Assembly (NCBI RefSeq): GCF_025698545.1
Contig: NC_068566.1
Span: 28,560,444 to 28,624,443 of the forward strand
DNA length: 64,000 bases
Source of the DNA: Gossypium raimondii
Taxonomy: Eukaryota; Streptophyta; Magnoliopsida; Malvales; Malvaceae
Direction: 5' to 3'
Positions within the stretch are counted from its first letter, which is position 1; every line of letters begins with the position of its first letter. Position numbers and translations under genes: made by a program. The notes under the pieces were generated by a model that had not been told where the DNA came from, did not search any database, and was given only the letters and a program-made list of their open reading frames with translations. Positions 1-12,160 of the stretch are shown piece by piece.

Positions 1-44
1 CTTCATCCATTTTAACTTAGTTCAAAGCCCATTGAAATCAGACT

Positions 45-300
45 CATGGCCGATACCTATTCCAAACAAGTCGAAAAACGGCCTTCTTAGGATTAAAGTC
101 AGAATTTTCTGTTACTAAACGCTCATCCACTAGAAAGCCTATTAGCAATGCTACATCATCTAGTGTTATTGTCGCTTTGCCGCATGGGAGATAAAACGTA
201 TAACTCTTGAGTCTCCGTCATTCAATCAAAGCAAATACGAATGCTGGAACGAAAATAACTTTCTTGATTTGGCTAACGTGATAGAAACTAGCTTATTTTA
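45..300 (-). pseudogene. Plant mobile domain (PMD) relic
   Basis: A minus-strand frame reads like the core of the aminotransferase-like plant mobile domain found in MAIN-like and Mutator-associated genes. The best block is the motif FYLPCGKATITLDDVALL followed by IGFLVDERLVT, at about 110-205. Upstream, a segment like FYHVSQ...PAFVFALIE aligns with the usual ALIERWRPETHTF region, but the conserved Trp codon is TGA (218-220). No start, splice structure or C-terminal half is visible and the window edge cuts nearby sequence. I infer a dead fragment of a transposon-derived gene. Confidence 0.6.
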
Positions 301-2096
301 AGTAAGGAACGATTCTATTGTTAGACAAATTTATTATCATATTACTGCAATATTGAGCCACTAAAGACTCCAGTGTTGTTGCATTTAGAGCAACATGTCC
401 TTATTTCGATCTCAATAAGGGGGAACCTTTACGGAATGATATGAGATTTGAATTTTGAAAATCTTAGGTATATAGGATAGTATAGAATGTAGAGAATGAA
501 TGTTTTGGGGTTTTATGTGAAAAACTAAAAACTTCAATGAATTATTTATAGGTTTTAGAATTAGGATTTTATTAGGATTCGTAAGAGTGGCGAGGTCAAT
601 TAAAATTTTGTTTCCCTTCAAACAATTAGTTATAGATTACAATATATGTTTTTAAAATTTTTTTTAAAAAGTCTTTTATGGGTGTTGAGTTTTGTTCAAA
701 TATTATCCATCATCATTAGAAAATTAAATTATAATGTTATAATTTAAATTTTAAATAGAACTCTACAGTCATGGATTCCAAGGTGTTGTAATCATTCAAA
801 ACTAATTATCTTGATTTTAAAATGACGCAATAAACATCATTAAACTCAACAATTGTAAGTATTGTGTTACATTAAGCATACTTATTTAAATAATTTCTTT
901 TGCAATATTACATTACAAAAATTTCTATGGGTAGTTTTAATTTTTCTTCCCACTTAAATCTGAAAAGTAAAGAGATTAAATTCTTAAAAATAAAAGTAGG
1001 GGACTACATTCCAAATGTACAAAGTGTACAGAAACTTAAAGTCGTGGTTGTTTGAAATCGAATCAGACTGGTCAATCAGACCAATAAGATTAAGGATTGA
1101 CCAGGATACCAGTTTGGAGAGAGGCATCAGATTGGTGACTCACAAACCGGTACAAACTGATTGAACCAGACTAAAAAACAAGTTGAATTGGATTTTACCT
1201 TTTAATACTTTTTTTTTATATTTTATGAAATTTTAATTTAATCAAACTAATAACCTGACTGATCCGATTTTAAAAACTTATATTTTACTATTTAAATTTT
1301 TACTCTATAATTTAGAAGCATATATCATACTACTTCTCTATACATTGATCTAAAATTTAACTATAATATTAATTTTTAAAATCTATGTCAGAGAACCAAA
1401 CTCTAACGCAATATTGAATAAGTACAGTCAACTTCACTGCAAGGAATAAAAAATGATTTGATTATGATAATAGGAACTTAAATATTAAAATACTAATATG
1501 ATGTTACCGTTATTATAGCCTATCAACAGGGGCGAGAATCATCCACCATATAATCTAACAAAATGACGTTTACCATTATTCAAAAATAAAAATTTTAAAC
1601 CATGTTCTTATCATTAAATTTGTTAAATTGCGCTGAACTTTATGCCTTTTGTTTTCTGTCTGACTATTCCAGATATAAGGAAGAAGAGGTCAAGTTGAGA
1701 TAGTACGCTGCCTTGCTCTTTAAGCCAAAGTTTTGGAATTTGAAGTTTCCTATCATTCTAGATACAATTCGTGCTTTATTTTAAAAGTTAGTAATATTGT
1801 AAAAATATTTTTTTTAAAATCAAATATTTGCTTTAAATTATTGTAAAACAAAATATATGTATTTAAATAATGTTTAAATTCATTAAAATTATGATATTTC
1901 ATATAAAAATATATAAAAGAATTTATTGTAACTCATTATCAATATTTTAAAAAAATTAATAAAGAAATAATTGTATACCCCATATAAATATTACATAAAA
2001 TACGTTAGATTATAAATGAAGGTTCAAAATACCATTTGACTCTTAAAAATGTTTTTTTTTCAAATGTGCGTTTAGGTTCAAAAATACTTTTGACTC
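301..2096. other. AT-rich intergenic sequence, no gene seen
   Basis: No convincing coding frame was found; the short frame at 412-621 has no recognisable domain. At 1060-1270 there is a stretch of repeated CAGACTGGTCAATCAG-like words that looks like a degenerate transposon terminus, but its ends could not be fixed. Confidence 0.4.
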
Positions 2097-2099
2097 TAA

Positions 2100-2750
2100 G
2101 GGTCAATTATTCATTGCTTTAAAAAAACACTTTTGACTCCAAAAGCACTTTTAGAAGAAGAGTTGTGTAAAACAAGCTACTTTTGGCTGAAATTTTTAGC
2201 TTTTTAAGAGTGCTTTTCAAAAGCACTTCTAAAAAAGAGAAGCTAAAAATTTTAGCTTTTCCTCTCCCAAAAGCACTTTTGATGCTTAATTACTTTTTCA
2301 CCCTTAAATAACATAGTACTTTCTTTTTTTTTCTTGGTGCTTAATTATAAATGTGTTAAAATCATTAATTAAAAATAAAAATATTTTTAAAATACTAATT
2401 ACAAATATTTAATGGTTATATTTAAATATTTAAAATATAGTTTATATATTCTAATTAAATTTTATAAATAATTAATATTTATTGCTTAAAATATTTAAAA
2501 TTTATATTTCATATAATAAAATATTAACAAGTTATAATAATTTTTTATATTCTTACTAAAATATAATAATATTAACTAATTTAAATATTATTTAAATGCA
2601 TATTTGTTACTTGATAATAACATGTCTAAAACGTACATTTTATTTCTCAAAAACACATTTTGACAGCAATGCTAAACACTCAAATTTTAAACCAAACTTT
2701 TCAAAAGCACTTTTCCATAGCACTTTTCAAAAGCATTGCCAAATTAGCCC
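2100..2750. mobile_element. Tourist-like (PIF/Harbinger) MITE, 651 bp
   Basis: The element starts GGGTCAATTATTCATTGCTTT and its other end, read inward, is GGGCTAATTTGGCAATGCTTT, giving imperfect terminal inverted repeats. It is flanked by a TAA target duplication (2097-2099 and 2751-2753). Subterminal DNA carries many copies of AAAAGCACTTTT in both orientations. GGG/CCC termini and a 3 bp TAA duplication are typical of Tourist-like MITEs. No coding capacity. Its right half, reversed, matches the left end of the larger element at 33041-36670, so the two are one family. Confidence 0.75.
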
Positions 2751-2753
2751 TAA

Positions 2754-3690
2754 AAGTTATTAGTTTAACATAACTTGTGACCATAAAGTATTTTTTTAAA
2801 TAGACAAGGAATGAAATCTTGGCATTAAATAGACATTAACACCTATAGACATTAAGGTTTGTTTTAATACCCATATTCCTTTCATAATCCCCTACCTAAT
2901 TTTGATGAGCCAAAATCATGATTTTTTTAAAAATTTAAATAGACTAGATTCATTCCTTTCAAAATTTGGAAAACTCTAACCCTAACCATTAATTTCTTTA
3001 AAAAGAGAAAATCACATAAAATTAAAATTGACCTCGACATTTGTGAATGTAGATGTCTATTTAAAACTTTAACAAAACCCTAATCCTAAATGATCTTTTT
3101 AATATAAGAGAAAATCTATAAATCGATGGACCTTAACATCTTTAAGAATTGATGTTTATTTAATAACCCTAATTGAACTATATCCTTAAATGACTTTTAA
3201 AAAAATAGAATTTTGAGAGCCCTAATATCATTTTCAATGAATACTCTTAAGGCTCTAGTGCCTCAAATGACATTTCTTAAGGCCTTAGTCTTGTTTCCGA
3301 CGTAGGCCTATCAAAGGCATTAATAGCACTTTCGATGAAACCTTTTAAGGCTTTAATGTCCTTGTTGGGTGTGGCCTCTCAAGGCATTAGCTTGCTAAAA
3401 AGCTTAATATTTTCCTTGTTAGGCATAGCCTTTTCAAGGCTCCAATGGAAAACACTACAACTCCTAAAGTGAGAAAGAAATATTTTTGAACAAGTCATAA
3501 TATTGACATAAGTCTATATACGTGGGTAGGAGCAATGATATATAAATGAAAATTAGTAATAAAGAAAAGATAAGCAAAAGGCATTGAAGGCAATGTCGAA
3601 AAATACAAACTTTTATTCATTTTATAAAAAGTAGACAATATAAAAAGTATGTATACAAGAAAGATAAAGTAACATTAAGAAGCAGGAAGA
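2754..3690. other. Intergenic sequence with short degenerate repeats
   Basis: No gene seen. Between about 3230 and 3440 three degenerate copies of a 60-100 bp unit containing CTTAAGGCTTTAATGTCC and TCTCAAGGCATT follow each other. A 28 bp piece (3358-3385) recurs inverted inside the hAT element at about 9588-9615. Confidence 0.4.
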
Positions 3691-3699
3691 TCTATCAAA

Positions 3700-5900
3700 T
3701 GGGAGACAATTAAGGCATTGGTAGCACTAGCAACAACAAGATTCACTATAACATCATCTCTGGTGTCATTATTAGAAAGACGGTTCTTAGCAATAGGCGT
3801 AAGTGAAGGAGCAAGACTGAGTATGCTAGAATATAGTATTTCCTTCTTCCAAGCCTCTCATTCTTTGTCGACGAGATTCTTTATAGCAATGGATTTCAGG
3901 TTAGCTTTGATTGCAGACAAACAAATGCCAAAAAAGTCCAAAGGGCTAGGGTAACACTTAAATGCATGCCAAAGTTGTACCTTATATATTAACAATATTA
4001 TGAAAAATTATTCTTGGGCATCATTGTACATTGCATTGATGACTTAGTGATAATCCTTCACTTGCTTGGTGATTCCACCTATTGGGCCATTTTAACACTA
4101 TTAAGCTTACTAAGAAGGCTTTCTACCTTATCTAAGGCTTCATTTATCTTCTTTAACCCCTTAACCTCTTAGCAAAATTTAGTCATTTCCCTTTTAATGT
4201 TGTCACCTTCTATTTAGTAGTTTCTTCCCCCCCAAAAAAGAAGCTTCGACCTCTTTTTGTTAAGTAGCCTGCTCCATCTCCAACTCTACCATGGTCACAT
4301 TCTCCGTTGCTAGTTTCCCAATGAAATCAACAAAAGAAAAAAAAGTTAATTTTTCCTTTGAGATCTCTGCCTTCACCTTTAAAGTCATAAGGTCTTTCTA
4401 AAGCTTGGCATAGGCTTTCTCTTGTTCTTCAAAATTTGGTTTCAACTTTTAGGTGATGGTTATCTAATGCCAAAAGTACCATCAAAGCCTTAGATAATAA
4501 AAAGACTCTTACTCGTACCAAGGTTCTGTTGGGCTAGTGACCAAAGTGCCTCAATCTCAAATTTTCTATCATTATTCACTAGATTTTAATCACGATGGTA
4601 GGGTCCAAATGAAACTCATTGGTAGAAAATGCCTATATTAGGGAAAGGCGCATTAAATTTCTTCCTCAACTTCTTCTTCTTTTGGCCTTGTAAACTTCCA
4701 ACTGCTTTCAAAGTCTTTATGGCACTTTTAACGTAATTGGACTCTGAGATAGCTATAAGGAGCAACAATTAAGGAAAGGGAGAAAAAATTTGAGCAATTG
4801 ACATAATGATGCTAGAAGGAGAGTTTTCAGACACGGAAGTCAATGTTACTTATGATGGTGTAGTAAATGTAATAACCTCAACAAATCTTTTTTCCTTTTC
4901 AAGGATCTAACCCTTTAATTATCCAATTACGCCAAAATTTTATGCTAGTTAAAACTACAATACGTCATTCCTACAAAGAGGGCATAAAAGGGATGAGTTT
5001 ATCATAGATAAAAGCTACTATTGTAGTTTAGACATTATATTTCTTAGTTTCTAAGGATTCCTTCAAAATATCAGTAGTTGAAGAACCCATGCCCTTTACT
5101 AGCATGGAAAGAGTCACCTCTAGATCCGTATAATTATAAATTTCCTAGTATGAATCATCTTCCCCATCAATAAGAGGACATATCAAAGACATTGACTTAA
5201 TTTTGGCTAACCTATTTATTTTAGGGATGCCAGTGGCAATAACTAAAAGTGCCAAGCTAGCCACCTTTTCTTTAAGGTCTTTTGCAAACTAAGGTCAGAA
5301 ATTTTACTTTTAGAGGAAGCCTATATCGAGACATTTGTAATTCCCTTTTGCTTTTTGGAGGTCTTCTTTTGTGGACCTTTAGGCTCTTCCGCTCTATCTA
5401 TTATCATCCTATCTAACTCGTTAGTAACTCTCAAGAGCCAACCTTTAGTTTTTGCGGGTCACACCACCAAGTTTATTTGGTATTTGAAACATTTAACATT
5501 AGTAGGAACTATGTTGTTGTGACTTTTTCCCTCCAAACACTGAACCTAAATAAGGTTTAGACTCAATAGCTTGGAAACAGGAAAATAATAACCCTATTTA
5601 TAGTGATTAAACTAATATATGAAAACCTCATCCTCTAGGTTTGGTCTCTAGGTTAGCTTCTAAGTATTGGACTTTTTCCACACCATTGGGAAGGGGAAGA
5701 CACCTAGTTGGTCTTCTACATAAATGTATTAGCCTTTCTCTTAGTGCCAGTTATTTGCTTGCTAATAATGGATGCACCAATGCCTTCATGTTTTTTTTTT
5801 AAATAGTAGTCTCTACTGGACCTACTTATGGGAGAATTGCTCGAAATAAAGATTCTTAAAGCTACTAAGGCATGCCTTCTCCCCATTGATGCAATAGTCT
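3700..5900 (-). pseudogene. Degenerate gypsy-type transposon ORF region
   Basis: Read on the minus strand, pieces resemble the plant 'putative gypsy type transposon' proteins that have an N-terminal globular domain and a long coiled-coil tail. About 5800-5900 gives FFLDYCINGEKACLSSFKNL, 5640-5720 gives FPFPMVWKKS, 5330-5470 gives a lysine-rich segment, and 4100-4400 a Glu/Lys-rich coiled-coil-like stretch. Stops interrupt every frame. The assignment rests on weak pattern resemblance; it could also be another repeat-derived gene. No plus-strand gene is supported. Confidence 0.3.
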
Positions 5901-6294
5901 AAAAAGAAAGCCACTAGTTGGAACCAAGAACCTCAGATCAATTGCGCTGATGATATATCAAACGAAGCCAAGACCCTTGTGAACTAGGGATGTAGGGGCA
6001 AGTAAAAACCCAACTAAAAAATATACAAGGGCAAGAATATACCCATTCTATTACCCATCACATCACTTAATTAGTTTTCACTATTTCTGTTTGAGAATCT
6101 ATATCAGTAATGAGGATCCTTGATCTCCCTCAACCTAAAAAGTTGTTGAATATCCTTTTCCATGGTAAAACAGAGAACTCGATCACTAACAATAGAAAAG
6201 ATTCAAAGGATGACATATGTGTTGAGATCTAGTGCCCTAATTGTAGTATTTTCGTTCATATGTACTCATATTTTTCGAACTAATTGGTTTAATA

Positions 6295-7240
6295 CATGTT
6301 TTATTATTTCCCAAAACAAATTTATTTATAAAATTAATTTTAATTAATTAATTTTTTCAATTAAATAAATTTCGAACCCAATTCTAATTAGTTAAAATAA
6401 TGGCAATTTTCTTGTAAAAGAATCTATGAGAAAATATATTTAATTTCTACATTTAACGAATTTCATAATGACCAATTAATTTAATTTCATTTTCAAACTT
6501 CAATTATTTAATTAAATAATAATTAGAAAAACTTAAATTAATTCTTAAGTCATTTCCATACTCAGTGAGAAACCACATTCATTTTCGAATGTAACCCATT
6601 TATCTAACTTTATTATTTCTATACATTTCTGTTCATTTGATTCAACATGCAATTCATTTTTAGTTTCAACAAGTTAGCAGAAGGATCGATTGGACATATG
6701 TGATTAGGGCTCAAATGATTTATAATTAAGGTTGTCATGATACTTTAATGGGATGACTTTATGACTAAATAATGTTGTAATTAATAGGTGAAAAGTCGAA
6801 ACTTAATTACAAATTATTTGAGCCCTAATTATATATATCTAATTGATCCCTCTATTAGCTCGAGATAATTAGAAACGAATTGCATGTAAGAACCAATAAT
6901 ATGAAATGAATGAAAATGATGAAGTAAGAGAAATATATCACATGTATCGCTATCCGTAGTGAATGCGTTTTCTCACTAAGTTTAAGAGATGACTTAGTAA
7001 TTAATTTAAGGTTTTCAATTATTTTTAATTAATTATAATTAAATAATTGAATTTCTAATATGGAATTAAATTCATTAGTCATTATGAATTTGTTGAATAA
7101 GGAAATTGAATATATTTCCTTATAGATTCTATTACGTAAAATTATTTTGAATTTAACGGAACTAAAATTAGATTGAGAAAATTATTTAATTGAAAAATTA
7201 TTTAATTGATTAAATGAATAATATTTTGGGAAATAGAAAA
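6295..7240. repeat. Large imperfect inverted repeat (foldback-like)
   Basis: The left arm (about 6295-6725) and right arm (about 6795-7240) are reverse complements with indels, around a roughly 70 bp centre. Matching anchors are TATTTCCCAAAA at 6305 against TTTTGGGAAATA at 7225, AATTCATAATGACC-like sequence at 6470 against its complement at 7078, and TTAGGGCTCAAATGATTT at 6705 against AAATTATTTGAGCCCTAAT at 6806. No ORF lies inside. The structure fits a foldback element or a MITE with very long arms. Terminal duplications were not resolved. Confidence 0.65.
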
Positions 7241-7689
7241 TAAAAATTGAGTTGGATAAATTATAAGTGTTGGATAAAAATCCGAAAACACATATAATTG
7301 GATATAATACAAGAATGACCATATCAAAATTAGAAATCATATCTTTAAGATGTCATTTTTGAAATTTTTGAATTTATTGAAAAATTTATCATTAAACCTC
7401 ACATTGATATTCCAAACAACATCAATCTCCACCAAACCAAAGAAATTACACCCCATCTCCTCAACATCCTAATCTAAGAAAAGTTCACTTTATAAAATTC
7501 TCTTTGACTAGGGGACAATTGTTATATCTTATGCTTAGACACCTCCCACACCACTAGAATACTTCTTGTATGAAGGCATCCTACACCATTATGAATGCAT
7601 TTATGGAAGAAGCATTACCATCACGCCACAAAAGACAACCATCACATCAAATATCCAATATCATTAATGTTTTCAACTCCCCAAGCTCA

Positions 7690-7938
7690 CTAATCTAGTG
7701 TCACGGGACTAGACTTTCAATCTCACAATCCATATGATCTTAGGCGATTCCTTCACTTCAGATGCGCTTAAGTCAGCCTAACTCTCGCAGAATTCCTCCA
7801 AGGCACCAAAATTATAGCAGAAGCAAACTCACAAAGAAAGAAAGCCCAAAACAGCAGAATAACCACAAAAAAAATAATGCACAAGAGGTACTTGAATAAA
7901 TGCTCTCAATATATTCTTTCTGTCAAAGAATAATGGAT
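7690..7938. repeat. Dispersed repeat, left part split by hAT insertion
   Basis: The sequence from CTAGTGTCACGGGACTAGAC to the insertion site continues directly at 16792 once the hAT element is removed. It looks like part of a retrotransposon LTR or leader, but I could not define LTR ends. The preceding 7241-7690 holds no gene that I can see. Confidence 0.35.
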
Positions 7939-8647
7939 ACAATGGGTAGGAGTGTAAATGAACCAGGTTCAAACAAACAAGGCTATGTTCGTGTTTGTTG
8001 GTTTATTCTTGAAGTTGTTCAGGTTCAGTTTGTGTTCGTTTAAATTGTTAATATCATGTTTGAACTCGGTTAGTTTATTATTTGGTGTGTTCGGGCTCGA
8101 TTCGTTTAGCGTTCGTGAATATGTTCATTTATGTTCGCGAATGTTAACTAAACAAACAAACAAAAAAAATTTAATTAAATAAAACCAACTAAATAAAACT
8201 TACATTTCAACATGAGGATTGTTAAGTTCTAAAGTTGAAGGAGGTATTTGTAATATCATAAAAAATTAAGTTGCAAACAAGTAGTTTGATCAATTCAAAA
8301 CAAAACATATTACAAGAGAAGCAATTTAAAAAGATAACACCAAAAATGTTGCAGTAAACACCAACTAGAAAAGTTGACAACATAAATAACATACTTTACA
8401 AAGAATCCAACGATACCACATCCTGAAAACACCAAATCAGAAAATCCATGAGTTTCACCCATCAAATTCAATAAGGCAACAACATAAAAACCTGAAAATT
8501 ACTAGATTACGTACCTTTGAAATTCTTCAAAATTCTAACTTCAAAGTAAAGAAATCTCTTTAATTTCTACTTTACTCTACATAAAAAATTAAAATTAGAT
8601 GACAAACTTAAATAATATTTCAAATATTAAATAAATAGAATAAATAC

Positions 8648-10690
8648 TTAAAAATTACTCACTTTGGCTTTCTTTTTCAACCCATAAAAGTTTTGATACC
8701 AATCGAAACCGTAAAGTAACATTTGCATTGTATCAGTTCTTAAAGATGAATGATATGCATCAATCACTCTACCACCACTAAAAGTAGATTCTGAAGCCAC
8801 CATGGTAATAGGAATAGACAAGATTTCACAAGTCATTTTTGATAAAATTCGAAACTTGAGGTTATTAACCTTCCACCACTCTAAGGCATTAAAATCACCA
8901 CAGTTTTCCTTACAAATGAACACTCCTTCTTCCAAGTATATATCTAGTTCAGACTTAAAACTTTTGACTATGTCAACCCTCCTAATATATCTCTCAAACT
9001 TGGACCTCCCAGTCATAACTTTTCTTTTACCTATTCTACTAGTGGTAGAAGCATTGTTGACACCACTTTCTTACACATCATTTTCCATTTATGTACCAAC
9101 ATTAGATGTTGCATATTCATCCACATATGCCTTATAAAGCTCATATAAACTATCATGTACAATGTGAATTTGTCTAGGAGCTTCCTCTTCAAAATAAATA
9201 ACACGAAAATTGAAGTAAATCAATTTCATCATATTCCTAGGATGTAGTATAGCAGCGATAGAAATCAGAAAATTAAATTCACCCCAATATTGATCAAATT
9301 TTCTTTTCATTTTATCAGCTATTTGTCTCATCCAAAGTTCCTCACTCAAAGATTTCTCCATCAATAACTCTTTGATACTCCAAAGTTTAGGAAGAAACAA
9401 ATTTGAAGTTGGATATTCAGAACCTAATATTTATAAAGGAAATACCATATATTAAAAAAATAAATGAAAATTAATAAATAATGAAATAAAACTAGATATA
9501 TTTCAATTGTTTACCTGAGATAATGTTGGTAACTTCATTAAAAAGTGCAAAGAAAGAACAAACTTCCTTTACATTATGTTGTTAAGGCCTTGAGAGGCTA
9601 CACCCAACAAGGACAATCTAGAATTGTTGTACACATATTGAATCTATTGATGCATGATGGTCTTTACATTATCAATTACATCTTCAATTTCAAAAAGACC
9701 ATCATGCACCAATAGATTCAAGATGTGTGCACAACAACGGACATAAAACAATTTCCCATTCAAAGGAAGCCTTTTATGAAATGAAAAGCTATCTTTCAAC
9801 ATCCTTACAGTTGCATCATTGTAAGAAGCATTGTCCACGAAAATTGAGCACACTTTTCCTTCAATACCCCAGTCTTGTAAGCATTTGTACAATGCGTCAT
9901 ATACAAGAACTCCACTATGCAGAGGAAGCACATCAATGAAGTTTAAACCTCTTTTTTTGCAAATTCCAATCTGAGTCCACAAAATGAGTTGTCAAGACCA
10001 TGTCTTGAATCTTTTGACCCAACTTCCACATATTAGTTGTAATGCACATCCTATCCATTATTTTCAACAACTCATTTAACCTCTTCTTCTCAACCTCATA
10101 ACTTGTCCAAGAATTAGCTTTGGCTGTAGCACGAGAAATTCTTACATAGTGAAGGCTTGCAATTTTCATCAACAAAGTGAATAACTCATACTCAGTAAAT
10201 GCAAAAGGCAACTTATGAACCATTATCATTTAAGAAACAACTTCTCTGATCTTTGCTTGGTCATATTTCCAAGTCTGGATACCACTTACACTGTCAGATC
10301 TAGGTGCTTGCGGTGGTAGAAAAAGATTGCCTTGTCCCTTTAAAGATACTTGACGTTTCACACAACTATCTAAATACCTTTTATATTGTGTAGTTGTACC
10401 ATCCTGGTTCTTGGCAAGTTTAATCTCACAGTGATTACATTGCACTTTTCGATCCTATCAGCAAGCTTAAATGTGGCCAGTTCCTGCCAAACAATTGATG
10501 TCTTCTTTCTATTTCTCATTGTATAAGTGGCAACTCCAATATCATCCAAACACTCAGCCTCCTCAGGGGTTTGTCTTTCATGAGTAGTATCTCGAGTATT
10601 GAAAATTCCATTTACTTTAATGACAACCATCGATGATGAAGAACCAGTACACAAATAAGAATAATGACCTTGTTCCAAGTTATAAGACAT
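8648..10690 (-). pseudogene. hAT transposase (BED finger, RNase H-like fold, dimerisation domain)
   Basis: The parts lie in family order on the minus strand. A BED zinc-finger region covers about 10350-10500 (CNHC, then KRYLDSC where RHL..C is usual, so a probable ligand His is Tyr). A catalytic-fold segment is at 9933-10229 (ITTNMW, MVLTTHFVD). Next is 9644-9982 (CSIFVDNAS, then RCCAHILNLLVHDGL), then 9089-9400 (ILHPRNMMKLI). The hATC dimerisation domain is at 8648-9016 (LEWWKVNNLKF, SIPITMVASESTFSGG). Frames change between pieces and stops interrupt them, so no functional protein is expected. This transposase would have mobilised the enclosing element. Confidence 0.9.
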
Positions 10691-11717
10691 ACCTAAAAAT
10701 TAAAACTTATATCATTAGTAATGGATAACACCAAATATAATAAACAAGCTCTATAAAAGCAATAATACACATAGGCTAAACAAGTAACAAATTACCATTT
10801 CAAATAATTTTCTTTTACCATTAATAATATTAAATATCTTTAACAAATTATTGAAGTATGAACAACAACAATGTGCATCAGGTTTAAAGCAATATCTCAT
10901 AAAGCTAAGTCTGGAGATAATAATAGCAAAATAATAGTTACGAAATTATAATTCCAACTTGAAAGGTCTCAACCTTAATTTATACTAAAATAAATTAATT
11001 AAACAAGATAAAAGAGAATGGTATACCACAAATAAAGATCTGAAAATGTCTCCCTCGAACTCTTTGTGGCCTTTCCGAACATCATTTTTGGAGAGACTGT
11101 TAGAAAGAGTCGGATCTTAAGAGGATATGCATATTGTTAATATATGAAACAAAAAAAAAGGAAAAGAAAACTCTTTTGCATACCGTTGGGAAATAAAAAT
11201 TGAGTATTTGTAATGACTGATGAAGTTGGACGATGAAATCTATCAAGAGATGCAACAAATTCTTTGATCTTTGATAAAAAAATGTTTCAGACTAATGAAG
11301 TTGAACGATAAAATCTATCAAATGATGCAACAAATGCTTAATACAAATTCTTTATCAATGATTAATATATTAAAATTTAAAAAAAGTAGCAAACTGTAAT
11401 CAAGAGATGGGTAAAAAGATCCCATCCGACCAAGCAAGAGTTAAGGGAGTAGGCTTAAGACACGGGTCAAAACAATAATAGGCGACAAGAATGTTATTAA
11501 AAGAATGATCATATCAAGTTGAGAGACCATAACCTTCACTGAATTTACTATGGTTTTTTGGTTAAGAATTTCAAAGATGACAATATCATTTTGTATTAAA
11601 ATTATGAAAAGTCTCCTACTCCGATCATGTTATAATAATCATGCATAAATGTAAAAACTCTAACCATTGAAAGATATGCAAGAAGAAAATTCTGGGCAAT
11701 TTTTCTTGGATAACACT

Positions 11718-11726
11718 TATATAAAG
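11718..11726 (+). promoter_or_regulatory. TATA box of the captured P450 fragment
   Basis: TATATAAAG lies 32 bases upstream of the P450 ATG at 11758, so the transcription start would fall very close to the ATG. It appears to have come with the gene fragment rather than with the transposon. Activity is unknown. Confidence 0.45.
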
Positions 11727-11757
11727 ACAAACACCGCTAGTTGATGAATAAGCCATA

Positions 11758-11985
11758 ATGGACCAAACATCAATTCTCTATGCATCTATTTCATTTATCT
11801 TTCTCTTACTTTGTTTAAACTTATTGTTTCAATCCAAAAAACACCCCAAAAACCTCCCTCCATCACCACCTTCACTCCCTTTAATCGACCACCTCCACCT
11901 CATTGAAACTCCTGTTCACCGTTCCACCCTCACTCCCGTTTACTTGACTATATTCTTTATATGCAGCTTGAAAAGTTGTTTTTAA
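11758..11985 (+). pseudogene. Cytochrome P450 N-terminal fragment (CYP81-like)
   Basis: The frame starts with ATG and encodes an N-terminal membrane anchor (about residues 7-25, rich in I/F/L). The proline-rich hinge KNLPPSPPSLPLIDHLH and then HLIETPVHR follow, the hallmark start of microsomal CYP81-type P450s. Homology ends near residue 55, after which the sequence reads into unrelated residues and a stop. About 90% of a P450, including the I-helix and haem-binding Cys, is absent. It sits between the transposase 5' side and gypsy-derived DNA inside the hAT element, pointing away from the transposase. I infer capture of a host gene 5' end; an older P450 truncated by insertion is possible. Confidence 0.7.
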
Positions 11986-12160
11986 GCTTTAACCACTCAT
12001 TTATCTTTTTAATATATTAAGAGATAAAGTTTAGATTCATACTTAGAGAAGCAAACATCACGGCGCATGGACTGGTTCAGGAAGTCATGCGATCTCGACC
12101 GCATCATCTTTTGAAACAATTCGACGATATTAGAATTAGCCCAAACTTGAGGGGCCCAAG

